Origin: JAXLYX01 sp046351215
Lineage (GTDB): Bacteria; Myxococcota_A; Polyangia; Polyangiales; Houyiibacteriaceae
NCBI GenBank assembly: GCA_046351215.1
Contig: JAXLYX010000017.1
Location: forward strand, 1 to 64,000
DNA: 64,000 nt
Reading direction: 5' to 3'
Shown: positions 39,489 through 47,724 of the stretch, piece by piece
Layout of the letters: the number at the start of each line of letters is the position of its first letter
Numbering within the stretch: the stretch's first letter is position 1
Program-made: the position numbers and the translations under genes
Notes under the pieces: generated by a model
What the model was told of the DNA's origin: nothing
The model's database searches: none
Seen by the model: only the letters and a program-made list of their open reading frames with translations

Positions 39489-39520
39489 TTGAGCAACACG
39501 TTGCGCAACCAGTTGAGCAA
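39489..39520. repeat. Three TTGMGCAA repeats with 12-bp period
   Basis: TTGAGCAA (39489-39496), TTGCGCAA (39501-39508) and TTGAGCAA (39513-39520) have the same register every 12 bp, in the A+T-rich divergent region between gatB and the AraC-type regulator. Such spaced repeats look like a multi-site operator, perhaps for that regulator. Confidence 0.6.
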
Positions 39521-39673
39521 TGATTTTCCCAATAGATTTCCAATACATGCGTTTGTCCATGACCTAGGACGAAAAAGTGCGTACCAGGGGTCCGAACAGT
39601 GCGCCTTCCCCGTTGACTGTAGGTGTCTATCCGGAGACGTTGTGCATCCAACCACTTGTTCAGCGAGGCTGCC

Positions 39674-40744
39674 GTGTACGTCTCCATCGCCATCGTCCGC
39701 GCCATCCTCGACTCCCTCCGCCAGCAGGGAGTCGCGACTCCGGAGTTCTGCTCGCGCATCGGGCTGCAGCCCGAGGAGTTCTCCGACCCGACCCACCGGC
39801 TCCCGGTCAACCGGGTCGACTCGATCGTCCGGGCCGCGATCGCCGTGACCGGCGACCCGGCGCTCGGGCTGCACGTCGGCGAGTCGGCGCCGGTCGGCGC
39901 CCTGCACGTGGTCGGACACCTCCTCGCGAACTCGGGCAGCCTGAGGGAGGCGATCCAGCTCTACGTCCGCTACGCGCCGCTCATCGTCGAGAGCTCGCGC
40001 TGGCGCCTCGTCGAGCAGGGGGACGACGCGCGCTTCCTCTACGAGCAGCCGCCCGTGCCCGACGCGAACGCGCGCTTCCACGCGGAGCTCTCGCTCGCGC
40101 TCGTGACGAAGATGGGCCTCTCCTTCCTGCCGCCCGGCAAGCGCGCGAAGGTCGTGCGCTTCCGCTACGCGCCCCCGTCGTACGCCGCGGAGTACGAGCG
40201 GATCTTCCGCTGCCCCGTGGAGTTCGGCGCGCGCGAGTACGAGGTCGTCTTCGACCGGCAGCTGCTCGACGTGCCGCATCTCCATCGCGACGAGCCGCTC
40301 TGCGAGGTGCTGAAGCAGCGCGCAGACGCGCTGCTCGCGAGCCGCAACTCCGACGAGCGCATGCTCGAGCGCCTGCGCGAGCTCCTCCGCTACGAGTCGG
40401 ATCTCGGCGAGGTCGACCTCGAGCGTCTCGCGCGTCGCCTCGGCCTCGGGGCCCGCTCGCTGCAGCGTCGACTCCAGGAGCGGGGCGCGTCGCTCTCGCA
40501 GCTCCTCGACGAGGCGCGGCGCGAGAAGGCCCTCGAGGCGCTCCGCGTGCCCGAGGTCGACGTGAAGGAGCTCGCGCACCGTCTCGGCTTCAGCGAGCGC
40601 AGCGCCTTCCAGCGCGCGTTCAAGCGCTGGACGGGACTCACGCCGATCCAGTACCGGGAGTCGGCGTCGATGCAGCATCGGAAGCCCTCGGGGCTCTCGG
40701 CGCGCCGCCTCGCGGACCTCGGCTCCACCGAGCTCGCGCTCTGA
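39674..40744 (+). CDS. AraC-family transcriptional regulator
   Basis: 356 aa. An N-terminal ligand-binding domain of the AraC Arabinose_bd/OruR type (about 1-190) is followed by a C-terminal double helix-turn-helix (about 265-340: RLARRLGLGARSLQRRLQERG and ELAHRLGFSERSAFQRAFKRW). I chose the GTG at 39674 because GAGG precedes it. A GTG at 39623 is in frame but lies just after a TTGACT that looks like a -35. Target genes unknown; the three TTGMGCAA repeats upstream suggest autoregulation or control of gatB. Confidence 0.85.
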   Translation: MYVSIAIVRAILDSLRQQGVATPEFCSRIGLQPEEFSDPTHRLPVNRVDSIVRAAIAVTGDPALGLHVGESAPVGALHVVGHLLANSGSLREAIQLYVRYAPLIVESSRWRLVEQGDDARFLYEQPPVPDANARFHAELSLALVTKMGLSFLPPGKRAKVVRFRYAPPSYAAEYERIFRCPVEFGAREYEVVFDRQLLDVPHLHRDEPLCEVLKQRADALLASRNSDERMLERLRELLRYESDLGEVDLERLARRLGLGARSLQRRLQERGASLSQLLDEARREKALEALRVPEVDVKELAHRLGFSERSAFQRAFKRWTGLTPIQYRESASMQHRKPSGLSARRLADLGSTELAL

Positions 40745-40979
40745 CGGCGACGCGTCGGAGCGCGCTCCTCCCGAGCTGCGACGCGCGCAGCCCGTGACGC
40801 GGACGGCCCACCGAGGGTCTCCGGAGCGCAACGACACCGTCCCACTCCGCCGGAAGTCTCCCCGATCCACCGACCCGCCTCGTCGCCCGGCGTCGGCTCC
40901 ACGGGAGGACGTACGGATCGATCCTCCCGGACGGCCGCGCCTTCCCAATGGAGCCGGCCTCGTGAGACATTCGAGCCCA

Positions 40980-42404
40980 ATGCCGCGTGTCCTCGTCGTC
41001 GACGACAGCGCCCTGATCCGTCGGAGCGTCACCGAGCAGCTCGTGCGCGCAGGCCACGAGGTGGTGGCGGTCGCCTCGGGCGAGGAGGCGGTCGAGAAGA
41101 CGCTGCGCGAGCCCTTCGATCTCGTGGTCTCGGACGTGCGCATGGGCGCGATGACGGGCGTCCAGCTCTGCCGCGTGATCCGCAGCGATCCGGCGACGCG
41201 CGACCTCCCCGTGGTGCTGCTCACGGCCTCGGACGATCCGCGGAGCCGCTTCTGGGGCCTCCACGCGGGAGCCGACGCCTACCTCGCCAAGGAGGGCACG
41301 TTCGAGGCGCTGCTGCCGACGATCGAACGACTGCTGGCCGAACGTCCTCCGCATTCGCGCGAGCTCCCCAAGAGGACGCACGTCGACGCCGCGAGCCGGG
41401 TCTCCGCGGTGATGGATCGCCACCTCTTCGAGGCGGTCGTCGCAGCGGAGGCCCGCAGGCTGATGACGCACATCGAGGAGCGCGAGGTGCTCCTGCGCGC
41501 GGCGGCCGGCCTGCTCCGCGACGTGCTCGGGACGGCGTACCTGACGCTCACGCTCGGGGGGAAGGTCGGTCCGACCCACGCGATCGTCGCGCGAGGGCCG
41601 TTCCCGGTCGCTCCGACCGAGCGCGAATTCGCGGCCCTCGGGCTCGAGCCGAGCGACATGCCTCCCCTGCTCGTCCGCGAGCGCGATCCGCGCTGGGGAG
41701 ACGGAGTGGCGCTCGAGGCCGGCGAGATCGACGTCTATCCGCTCGAGGTCGCGGGGGAGGTGCTCGGTGCGCTCCGCATCCACGGCGGCAAGAAGCGCAT
41801 CGGGAGCGAGGACCGGACCACGGCCGCGCTGCTCGCGAACGCCATCGCCCCCGTGGTGAAGTCGCTCGTGCTCGTCGAGGAGACGCGGAGGCTCGCCCTC
41901 ACCGACGCCCTCACGGGCCTCGCGAACCGGCGCACGCTGGTCTCGCGTCTCGAGCACGAGGATCATCGCGCGGCGCGCTACGAGAATCCCTTCTCGGTCG
42001 TGATGCTCGACGTCGATCACTTCAAGTGGATCAACGATCGGTTCGGTCACTCGATGGGGGACGGCGTCCTCCGGGCGATCGCCGACGTGCTCCGCGCCTC
42101 GGTCCGGAACGTCGACATGGCGGGACGATGGGGCGGCGAGGAGTTCCTCCTCCTCCTGCCCGAGTGCGACCACGAGGGGGCTCTCGTCGTGGCGGAGCGC
42201 GTGCGCTCGGGCGTCGAGGCGATGCGCTTCCCCCCTCACGGTCCCGAGCGCGTGACGGTGAGCTGTGGCGTGGCGACGCGGATCCTCGACGAGCCGAGCG
42301 GCATGTCCCTCGTCGATCGGGCCGACGCCGCGCTCTACGAGGCCAAGCGGGCCGGGCGGAACCGCGTGGTGGCGAGCGGCGGCTCCGTCGGTCCCTCGGA
42401 GTGA
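40980..42404 (+). CDS. Response regulator diguanylate cyclase (REC-GAF-GGDEF)
   Basis: 474 aa. The N-terminal receiver has D8, D9 and the phosphorylated D52 (VVSDVRMG). The middle (about 150-300) is GAF-like. The C-terminal diguanylate cyclase domain has RWGGEEFLLLLPE and an inhibitory RxxD (R-N-V-D) five residues before GGEEF, so it should make c-di-GMP with product inhibition. The cognate histidine kinase is not adjacent. The ATG at 40980 starts directly at the receiver (PRVLVVDDSA). Confidence 0.93.
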   Translation: MPRVLVVDDSALIRRSVTEQLVRAGHEVVAVASGEEAVEKTLREPFDLVVSDVRMGAMTGVQLCRVIRSDPATRDLPVVLLTASDDPRSRFWGLHAGADAYLAKEGTFEALLPTIERLLAERPPHSRELPKRTHVDAASRVSAVMDRHLFEAVVAAEARRLMTHIEEREVLLRAAAGLLRDVLGTAYLTLTLGGKVGPTHAIVARGPFPVAPTEREFAALGLEPSDMPPLLVRERDPRWGDGVALEAGEIDVYPLEVAGEVLGALRIHGGKKRIGSEDRTTAALLANAIAPVVKSLVLVEETRRLALTDALTGLANRRTLVSRLEHEDHRAARYENPFSVVMLDVDHFKWINDRFGHSMGDGVLRAIADVLRASVRNVDMAGRWGGEEFLLLLPECDHEGALVVAERVRSGVEAMRFPPHGPERVTVSCGVATRILDEPSGMSLVDRADAALYEAKRAGRNRVVASGGSVGPSE

Positions 42405-42410
42405 CACGGA

Positions 42411-42430
42411 CCGTCACGCGCGCGTGACGG
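42411..42430. promoter_or_regulatory. 20-bp perfect palindrome (GTCACG box 1)
   Basis: CCGTCACGCG followed directly by its reverse complement, with no loop. The core GTCACGCGCGCGTGAC (42413-42428) matches the palindrome at 47556-47571 at 15 of 16 positions. It lies 6 bp after the GGDEF gene and about 140 bp before the lipoprotein-kinase operon. Confidence 0.6.
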
Positions 42431-42545
42431 CGCGGCGGGCGCGCCCGCAGGCCGGGTCGAGGGCCAGCGGAACCACACGGGAATCGCCGGACCTCGGGCC
42501 GCGACGGCGGGGACCGCGACATGGCATCCCCCGTGCATCGCCGAC

Positions 42546-42551
42546 TACCAT
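42546..42551 (+). promoter_or_regulatory. Candidate -10 box of the lipoprotein-kinase operon
   Basis: TACCAT, 16 nt before the ATG at 42568. It overlaps the alternative ATG at 42550, which therefore would not be transcribed. Confidence 0.4.
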
Positions 42552-42567
42552 GGGCCTCACGCTCCCC

Positions 42568-43152
42568 ATGTCCCGCCTCGCCCTCTCCCTCGCCCTCGTG
42601 CTCCTCGTCGCGGCCTGCGACGAGGGCGGCGTGGTCGGCGTCGATCCCGCGAGCGGGCGGACCGTGGAGGTCGGGAGCGCGGCGGACCTCCCGCTCGGCT
42701 TCCGCGCGGTCTGCGACCCGGGCGCCTGCGGCCCGGTCCCGGACGGCGCCGGAGCGAGCTGCGGAGCGGGGCGCTACGACGGGGCGTCCTGCCTGGCGAC
42801 CGACGTCGCGGGCACGAGCTGCGTCTGGATGAACGTGCCCTGCGCGGACACGACCGGCGCGGCATTCGGCGACGCCGGCTCGGGGCCGTCGAGCTCCGAC
42901 GGTGGGCTGTCCTCCGCGGACGCCGGCCTGCCCCCCGCGGCGGACGGAGGCCTGCCCTCCGCGGACGGCGGGAGCGACGGGGGCACCTCGCCCCCCGACG
43001 GAAGCGCCTGGCTCGATGCCTGCGGCGGCGGGACATGCGCGGGTCCGGCGCCCGAGGCCCCGACGTGCTTCGACGGAGCACAGGCCCTGGTGGTCTGTGG
43101 CCCGACCTCGTCGGGCGGCTGCGGCTGGCTCTTCCGATGCGGGGCGCCGTGA
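42568..43152 (+). CDS. Lipoprotein with Asp/Gly-rich spacer
   Basis: 194 aa. The signal peptide ends at C17 (LLVAAC). The mature protein has several cysteines (CDPGACGPVP, SCGAGRYDG) and then a long low-complexity DAG/DGG/ADGG spacer. It ends in a second Cys-rich module (CGGGTCAGPAPEAPTC...GCGWLFRC) typical of myxobacterial surface lipoproteins. No known domain. It is the first gene of a four-gene overlapping unit with a lipoprotein, an FHA-sigma54 activator and a Ser/Thr kinase. Confidence 0.7.
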   Translation: MSRLALSLALVLLVAACDEGGVVGVDPASGRTVEVGSAADLPLGFRAVCDPGACGPVPDGAGASCGAGRYDGASCLATDVAGTSCVWMNVPCADTTGAAFGDAGSGPSSSDGGLSSADAGLPPAADGGLPSADGGSDGGTSPPDGSAWLDACGGGTCAGPAPEAPTCFDGAQALVVCGPTSSGGCGWLFRCGAP

Positions 43153-43949
43153 GTCGATGGCCGGTGACGGTCGCCCTCGCGCTCGCCCTCGTCGGCTGCG
43201 ACGAAGGCGCGCTCGACGTGGAGCTCCGCGCCTCGCCGAACCTCGACACCGCGACGCAGGTGCGCGCGCAGGTGGCGCTCGTGCGCGTCGTGCTCGACGC
43301 GCCCGGTGGCCTCTACCATCCGGGCGACGAGGAGTCTTCGCCGACGCTCTCGATCCGCGATTTCGACGGGGATCCGAGCGACCTCGAGCTCGTCGCCGAC
43401 GTCGTGCCGCCCGCGGCTCGCCTCCCGCTCGTCCGCATCGTGCGCGGCGGGCTTCCGAACGTGCCGATCGACGTACGCGTGCTCGGTCTCGGTCCCGATC
43501 ACGACGAGTCGCGGCCCGTCGCGCAGGGCGAGCTCCTCGGCCAGCGCTTCGGCCCGGACGTGCGGACCCTCGGCCTCCCCTTCGACCTCGTTCCCGAGCG
43601 GCGCCCTCCGCGGATCAGCGAGGTGTCCGTGCTCTCCAGCACCTGCTCCGTCGTTCGCGTCCGCGTCCGCTTCGAGCGCCCCGTGAAGCCGGCGACGCTG
43701 CTCGCCGCGGGCAGCGTCGTCCTCCTCCCCGCATCGCCGCCCGAAGGGCTCGAGATCGACGCGGAAGGACGCGAGGCGACGATCGCCGTCGATCCCGGGC
43801 GCGTCGAGACGCGCTCGTCGCGCTTCGCGATCGAGATCCGTCCCTCGGTCCTCGGCGCGGACGACGTCCCCCTCGACCAGATCCCCAGCGTCGAGGGCCC
43901 CCAGGCCTTCCGAGCGGACTTCCCGAAACCATGCCCCGGCAGCCCCTGA
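43137..43949 (+). CDS. Lipoprotein of unknown function
   Basis: 270 aa. The signal sequence ends at C21 (ALALVGC). The rest is beta-rich with the C-terminal half like an Ig-type or fibronectin-like sandwich (PPRISEVSVLSSTCSVVRVRVRFERPV). No named domain. Its ATG overlaps the end of the previous gene by 16 bp and its stop overlaps the start of the FHA-sigma54 gene by 19 bp. Confidence 0.7.
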   Translation: MRGAVSRWPVTVALALALVGCDEGALDVELRASPNLDTATQVRAQVALVRVVLDAPGGLYHPGDEESSPTLSIRDFDGDPSDLELVADVVPPAARLPLVRIVRGGLPNVPIDVRVLGLGPDHDESRPVAQGELLGQRFGPDVRTLGLPFDLVPERRPPRISEVSVLSSTCSVVRVRVRFERPVKPATLLAAGSVVLLPASPPEGLEIDAEGREATIAVDPGRVETRSSRFAIEIRPSVLGADDVPLDQIPSVEGPQAFRADFPKPCPGSP

Positions 43950-45376
43950 GCCATCGCATCGATCGCCACGACCCCGCGCGCGCCGAGGACGGGTTCCGTG
44001 GTACACGGGAGGGCGTGGGCACGCGCGACACACCCTTCGGAACCCGGGTGATCGACCGCGGCGGAGGCCGTGAGTCGCTCGGCGTGCGCCGCGCGAAGCT
44101 CGTGGTGATCGAAGGTCCGGACTCGGGTCGCGAGGCGCCCATCGGGCTCGTCCCGGTGGTCGTGGGTACCGACGTCGGCTGCGATCTCGTGCTCGGCGAC
44201 GATACGGTGTCGGCACGGCACGCCGAGCTCGTTCCGGGCCCGCACGGCTACCTCCTGCGCGATCGCGAGAGCCGAAACGGAACGTTCGTCGCAGGCCTCC
44301 GGCTCGGAGAGGCGCATCTCGTCGGCACGACCGACATCACGCTCGGGAAGAGCCGACTGCGGCTCGTGCTGGACGAGGGGGAGGACGAGCTGCCGCTCTC
44401 CCGCGCGACGAGCTTCGGGGGCCTGCTCGGTCATTCGAAGGCCATGCGCGCGGCGTTCGCCACGCTCGAGGCCGCCGCGAAGAGCGAGGCGACGGTGCTC
44501 GTGCTCGGCGAGTCCGGGACCGGCAAGGAGCTCGCGGCGCGCGCGGTGCACGAGCGCTCCGGCCGGCGAGACGGCCCCTACGTCGTCTTCGACTGCGCGG
44601 CCGCGACGCCGACGCTGATCGAGAGCCAGCTCTTCGGGCACGCGCGCGGCGCCTACACCGGGGCGATAGACTCGCGCGCGGGCGTCTTCGAGGAAGCGCA
44701 CCAGGGCACGCTCGTGCTCGACGAGATCGGCGAGCTCCCGCTCGAGCTCCAGCCGAAGCTGCTGCGCGCGCTCGAGAGCCGCACGGTGCAGCGCGTCGGC
44801 GAGAGCAAGCGGCGCGAGGTCGACGTCCGTTTCGTCGCGTGCACGAATCGCAACCTCGCCGAGGAGGTCCGCGCCGGGAGGTTCCGGGCCGACCTCTACT
44901 ATCGCCTCTCGGTCCTCGCGGTCCGCCTTCCGCCGCTGCGCGAGCGACTCGAGGAGATCCCGCGCCTCGCGCAGCACTTCGCGCGGCGGATCGCGGGCGA
45001 CGACGCCCCGCTCGTTCCGAAGGAGCTCCTCGCGGTGCTCGCGCGACACGACTGGCCGGGCAACGTGCGCGAGCTCCGCAACGTGGTGGAGCGATTCGTC
45101 GCGCTGCGCCCGCTCGACGCGACCACGCTCCTCGAGGCGCCCCTCGCCACCGCGACGGCGACGTCCGCCCCGAGCGACCCCTCGAACGAGCTGCTCGAGC
45201 TCCCCTTCCACGACGCGAAGGCACGCCTTCTCGAGGCCTTCGAGCGCTCCTATCTCGAGCGCCTCCTCGCCACGCACGGCGACAACCTCTCCGAGGCCGC
45301 ACGCGTCTCCGGGCTCTCGCGCCAGTCCTGCTATCGCCTCCTCCACAAGCATGGCCTCCGCGACGACGAAGGCTGA
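43931..45376 (+). CDS. FHA-domain sigma-54 activator
   Basis: 481 aa. An N-terminal FHA domain (about 55-135; SARHAEL and SRNGTF) is followed by a sigma-54 AAA+ domain with Walker A GESGTGKE, the sigma-54 contact loop GAYTGA (a conservative F-to-Y change of GAFTGA), Walker B TLVLDEIGELP, and a C-terminal Fis-type helix-turn-helix (EAARVSGLSRQSCYRLLHKHG). It should activate sigma-54 promoters when the FHA domain binds a phosphothreonine peptide. The kinase gene that follows overlaps it by 26 bp, so the two are a likely signalling pair. Confidence 0.93.
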   Translation: MPRQPLSHRIDRHDPARAEDGFRGTREGVGTRDTPFGTRVIDRGGGRESLGVRRAKLVVIEGPDSGREAPIGLVPVVVGTDVGCDLVLGDDTVSARHAELVPGPHGYLLRDRESRNGTFVAGLRLGEAHLVGTTDITLGKSRLRLVLDEGEDELPLSRATSFGGLLGHSKAMRAAFATLEAAAKSEATVLVLGESGTGKELAARAVHERSGRRDGPYVVFDCAAATPTLIESQLFGHARGAYTGAIDSRAGVFEEAHQGTLVLDEIGELPLELQPKLLRALESRTVQRVGESKRREVDVRFVACTNRNLAEEVRAGRFRADLYYRLSVLAVRLPPLRERLEEIPRLAQHFARRIAGDDAPLVPKELLAVLARHDWPGNVRELRNVVERFVALRPLDATTLLEAPLATATATSAPSDPSNELLELPFHDAKARLLEAFERSYLERLLATHGDNLSEAARVSGLSRQSCYRLLHKHGLRDDEG

Positions 45377-46895
45377 GCCGCGGCGGATCGCGGGCTACGT
45401 CGTCGGCGAGCGGCTCGCCGTGGGTGGGCACTCGGAGGTCTTCGCCGCGCGCTCGCTCGCGGACGGTCGGGACGTGGTGCTGAAGGTCCCCTGGCCCGAG
45501 CTCTCGCGCGATCCGTCGTTCCGCTCGTCGCTGGCCCACGAAGCGGAGCTCGCGAAGACGCTCGCGCATCCGGCGATCGTCGACGTGCTCGACACGATCG
45601 AGGTCGACGGCGCCCCCGCGCTCGTGCTCGAGCGCGTCGACGGCTGCACGCTCGCCGCGCTCCTCGAGGCGCTCCGCGCGCGTGGGGAGGCGCTCTCGCC
45701 CGGGGCCGCGGTCGGCCTCGCCACCGTGCTGCTCGACGGGCTCGCGCACCTGCACGAGGCGAAGGACGGGGGCGGTCGTTCGCTCGGCGCGGTGCATCGC
45801 GACGTCACACCGCGCAACGTGCTCGTCTCGCGGCGGGGCGAGGTGAAGCTCGCGGATCTCGGGATCGCCCGCTCGCGGCTCCGCGCCGAGCGCACGCGCA
45901 CCGGTCTCGTGCGCGGGACGCCGCGCTACCTCTCGCCCGAGCAGGCGACCGGCTCCGACGTCGATGCGCGGACCGATGTCTACGGCGTCGGGCTCCTGCT
46001 CTTCGAGATGCTGAGCGGAGCCCCCTACCTCGAGGGCGACGGGGAGCTCGAGCTCCTCCGTCGCGCGGAGGATCCTCCGCCCCGCTCGCTCGACGCTTCC
46101 TTCCCCGTGGGCCTCCGCACCGCGCTCGAACGCGCGCTCGCTCGCTTCCCCGAGGAGCGGTTCCCGAGCGCGCGAAGCTTCGCCCGTGCGCTCGCACCCT
46201 TCGCCGCGACGGATCCGAGCTCGGAGCTCGCGACGAGCGTCGGCCGGCTCTTGCCCGTTCCCGAGAGCGTCGCGCAGCCGACGTCGGACGATGCCTCGGC
46301 CGCTCACGGGACCGGCGGACCCCTCGGCCGCCGGCTCGTGCTCGTCGCGGGAACGCTCGTCGCCTTCGCGCTCGCCGCGTTCGCGATCGGGGCTCGACCT
46401 CGCACGCCGACCGCGCCTCGGCCCGCGGCCGAGAGTGCGCGGGCGTCCGTACCCGTGCCGCGGCTCGAGCCAGCCCCTCCACCGACCTCCCCGGCACCCG
46501 GACCCCGCACCCCCGAGGACGAGCCGACGTCGAGGGGGACACGCTCGGATCCTCCGCTCCGTTCGACCCCGCGCGCGACGAGAGCGGAGCCCGCGCCGTC
46601 CGCCGCGCCGAGCGCTCCGTCGGAGCCAGGACCGGCGACGCGGGGAACGCCGGAGCCGACACCGTCCCCGGCGGCAGCGCCTCCTCCCCCCGCTCCCCCG
46701 CCGATCGATCGGGCGACGGTGGAGCGCCAGCTCGCCCGGGCGAACGCGGCCCTGCGCGAGGCCCGAGCCCGCGGCAGGGACACGACGCCGCTCGATCCGC
46801 TCGCCACCTCCGCGCTCGAGGCGTTCGCCGAAGGCGACTACGCGCGCGCGAGCCAGAAGCTCGATCGGCTCCTCGCGGCCCTCGCTTCGCCCTGA
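45351..46895 (+). CDS. Ser/Thr protein kinase with transmembrane Pro-rich C-terminus
   Basis: 514 aa. The N-terminal kinase domain (about 15-275) has the nucleotide loop GERLAVGGHSEVFA, catalytic lysine in VVLKVPW, HRDVTPRNVLV, DLG in place of DFG, and GTPRYLSPEQ. A single membrane helix follows near 325-345, then a Pro/Ala/Ser-rich segment and a short helical tail (RQLARANAALREARARG). The domain order is cytoplasmic kinase, membrane, extracytoplasmic sensor region. It probably phosphorylates its operon partner, the FHA-sigma54 activator; this is inference from position. Confidence 0.92.
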   Translation: MASATTKAEPRRIAGYVVGERLAVGGHSEVFAARSLADGRDVVLKVPWPELSRDPSFRSSLAHEAELAKTLAHPAIVDVLDTIEVDGAPALVLERVDGCTLAALLEALRARGEALSPGAAVGLATVLLDGLAHLHEAKDGGGRSLGAVHRDVTPRNVLVSRRGEVKLADLGIARSRLRAERTRTGLVRGTPRYLSPEQATGSDVDARTDVYGVGLLLFEMLSGAPYLEGDGELELLRRAEDPPPRSLDASFPVGLRTALERALARFPEERFPSARSFARALAPFAATDPSSELATSVGRLLPVPESVAQPTSDDASAAHGTGGPLGRRLVLVAGTLVAFALAAFAIGARPRTPTAPRPAAESARASVPVPRLEPAPPPTSPAPGPRTPEDEPTSRGTRSDPPLRSTPRATRAEPAPSAAPSAPSEPGPATRGTPEPTPSPAAAPPPPAPPPIDRATVERQLARANAALREARARGRDTTPLDPLATSALEAFAEGDYARASQKLDRLLAALASP

Positions 46896-46901
46896 GGCCG
46901 C

Positions 46902-47516
46902 TCAGGGCGGGCGCACGATCGCGTCGGGCGTCGGACCGCGGTTCGCGATCGTCACGGCCGTGGCCGTGACGAGGCCCGCGCCGACGATGGCGACGGCCGT
47001 GTAGAACCCGGCGCCGGCTCTCTTCCGTGGGACGAGGGAGCGGCCGAGCTCCCTGCCCGTCCGTTCGAGGAATGCCTCGACGCGTTCGGCGGTGGCGGCA
47101 CGGACGAGCTCCTGCCTCGACCGATCGTCGTGCGCGCCAAAGACCTCGACGAGCCGCACGCGCACGAGCACGGTCTCGCCGAGGCCGACCGCCGTGGGCG
47201 ACGCGACGTGGGTCGCGTGGAGCGCCGCGCCCACGCGCCTCAGACACTCGAGCGACTCGGCGCAGTCCGCGGGCTCGCTTCCGAGCACCCGTGCGGTCTC
47301 GGCCGCCGGCACGATCCCGAGCCCCTGAACGTCCGCGAGCCCTCGGGAGAGACCGACCTCGAGCGGCGGGCAGTCGATGCCGGCGACGACGGCGGCCATG
47401 GGGAGGACCGCGACCCGCGGGGCCGCAGCGACCGCATGCGAGGCGCCGCTCGAGCGCATCCCCGCGCAGCCGACGAGGAGGACGGCGAAGAGGCAAGGAA
47501 GGACGGGGCGAGCCAT
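46902..47516 (-). CDS. Lipoprotein with C-terminal membrane helix
   Basis: 204 aa. A lipobox ends at C17 (LLVGC). The middle contains a VAVLPM-type strand and CPPLEVGLSRGLADVQGLGIVPAAE, recalling TolB/FlgT-like N-terminal folds. A hydrophobic helix near the end (AVAIVGAGLVTATAVTIA) is followed by a short tail. I cannot name a function. It converges with the kinase gene (6 bp apart), is divergent from the beta-propeller gene, and has TATGCT 9 nt before the ATG. Confidence 0.7.
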   Translation of the reverse strand: MARPVLPCLFAVLLVGCAGMRSSGASHAVAAAPRVAVLPMAAVVAGIDCPPLEVGLSRGLADVQGLGIVPAAETARVLGSEPADCAESLECLRRVGAALHATHVASPTAVGLGETVLVRVRLVEVFGAHDDRSRQELVRAATAERVEAFLERTGRELGRSLVPRKRAGAGFYTAVAIVGAGLVTATAVTIANRGPTPDAIVRPP

Positions 47517-47525
47517 GCGCGCCCG

Positions 47526-47531
47526 AGCATA
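47526..47531 (-). promoter_or_regulatory. Candidate extended -10 box (lipoprotein at 46902-47516)
   Basis: On the minus strand TTGG-TATGCT is followed by 9 nt and ATG (47516). The GTCACG palindrome (47556-47571) begins 25 bp upstream of the hexamer, where it would overlap the -35 region. Confidence 0.5.
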
Positions 47532-47555
47532 CCAAGCGAAGCCGTCCCGTCCGGT

Positions 47556-47571
47556 GTCACGTGCGCGTGAC
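47556..47571. promoter_or_regulatory. 16-bp palindrome (GTCACG box 2)
   Basis: GTCACGTGCGCGTGAC, arms GTCACG/CGTGAC. It differs at one base from box 1 at 42413-42428. It lies in the divergent region between the 46902-47516 gene and the beta-propeller gene, next to the -10 of the former. Confidence 0.6.
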
Positions 47572-47724
47572 GCCCCGCCGCCCGAGGCCGTCCCGCGCAT
47601 GCGACGATGCCGCGCGCCGAGCGCGGATCCCCTGGAATTCGTGGACCAGAGGTCCCCTCGGCCCGCTGGCATCCTTCCTGCTCTCTCCGCCTTCGCCGGC
47701 CCCGGGGCCGGCGGAGGAGATCCC

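Noticed and set aside
42550..42567. Earlier ATG of the lipoprotein at 42568
   Set aside because: It lies inside the TACCAT box and gives a longer N-terminus before the signal peptide; kept only as an alternative.
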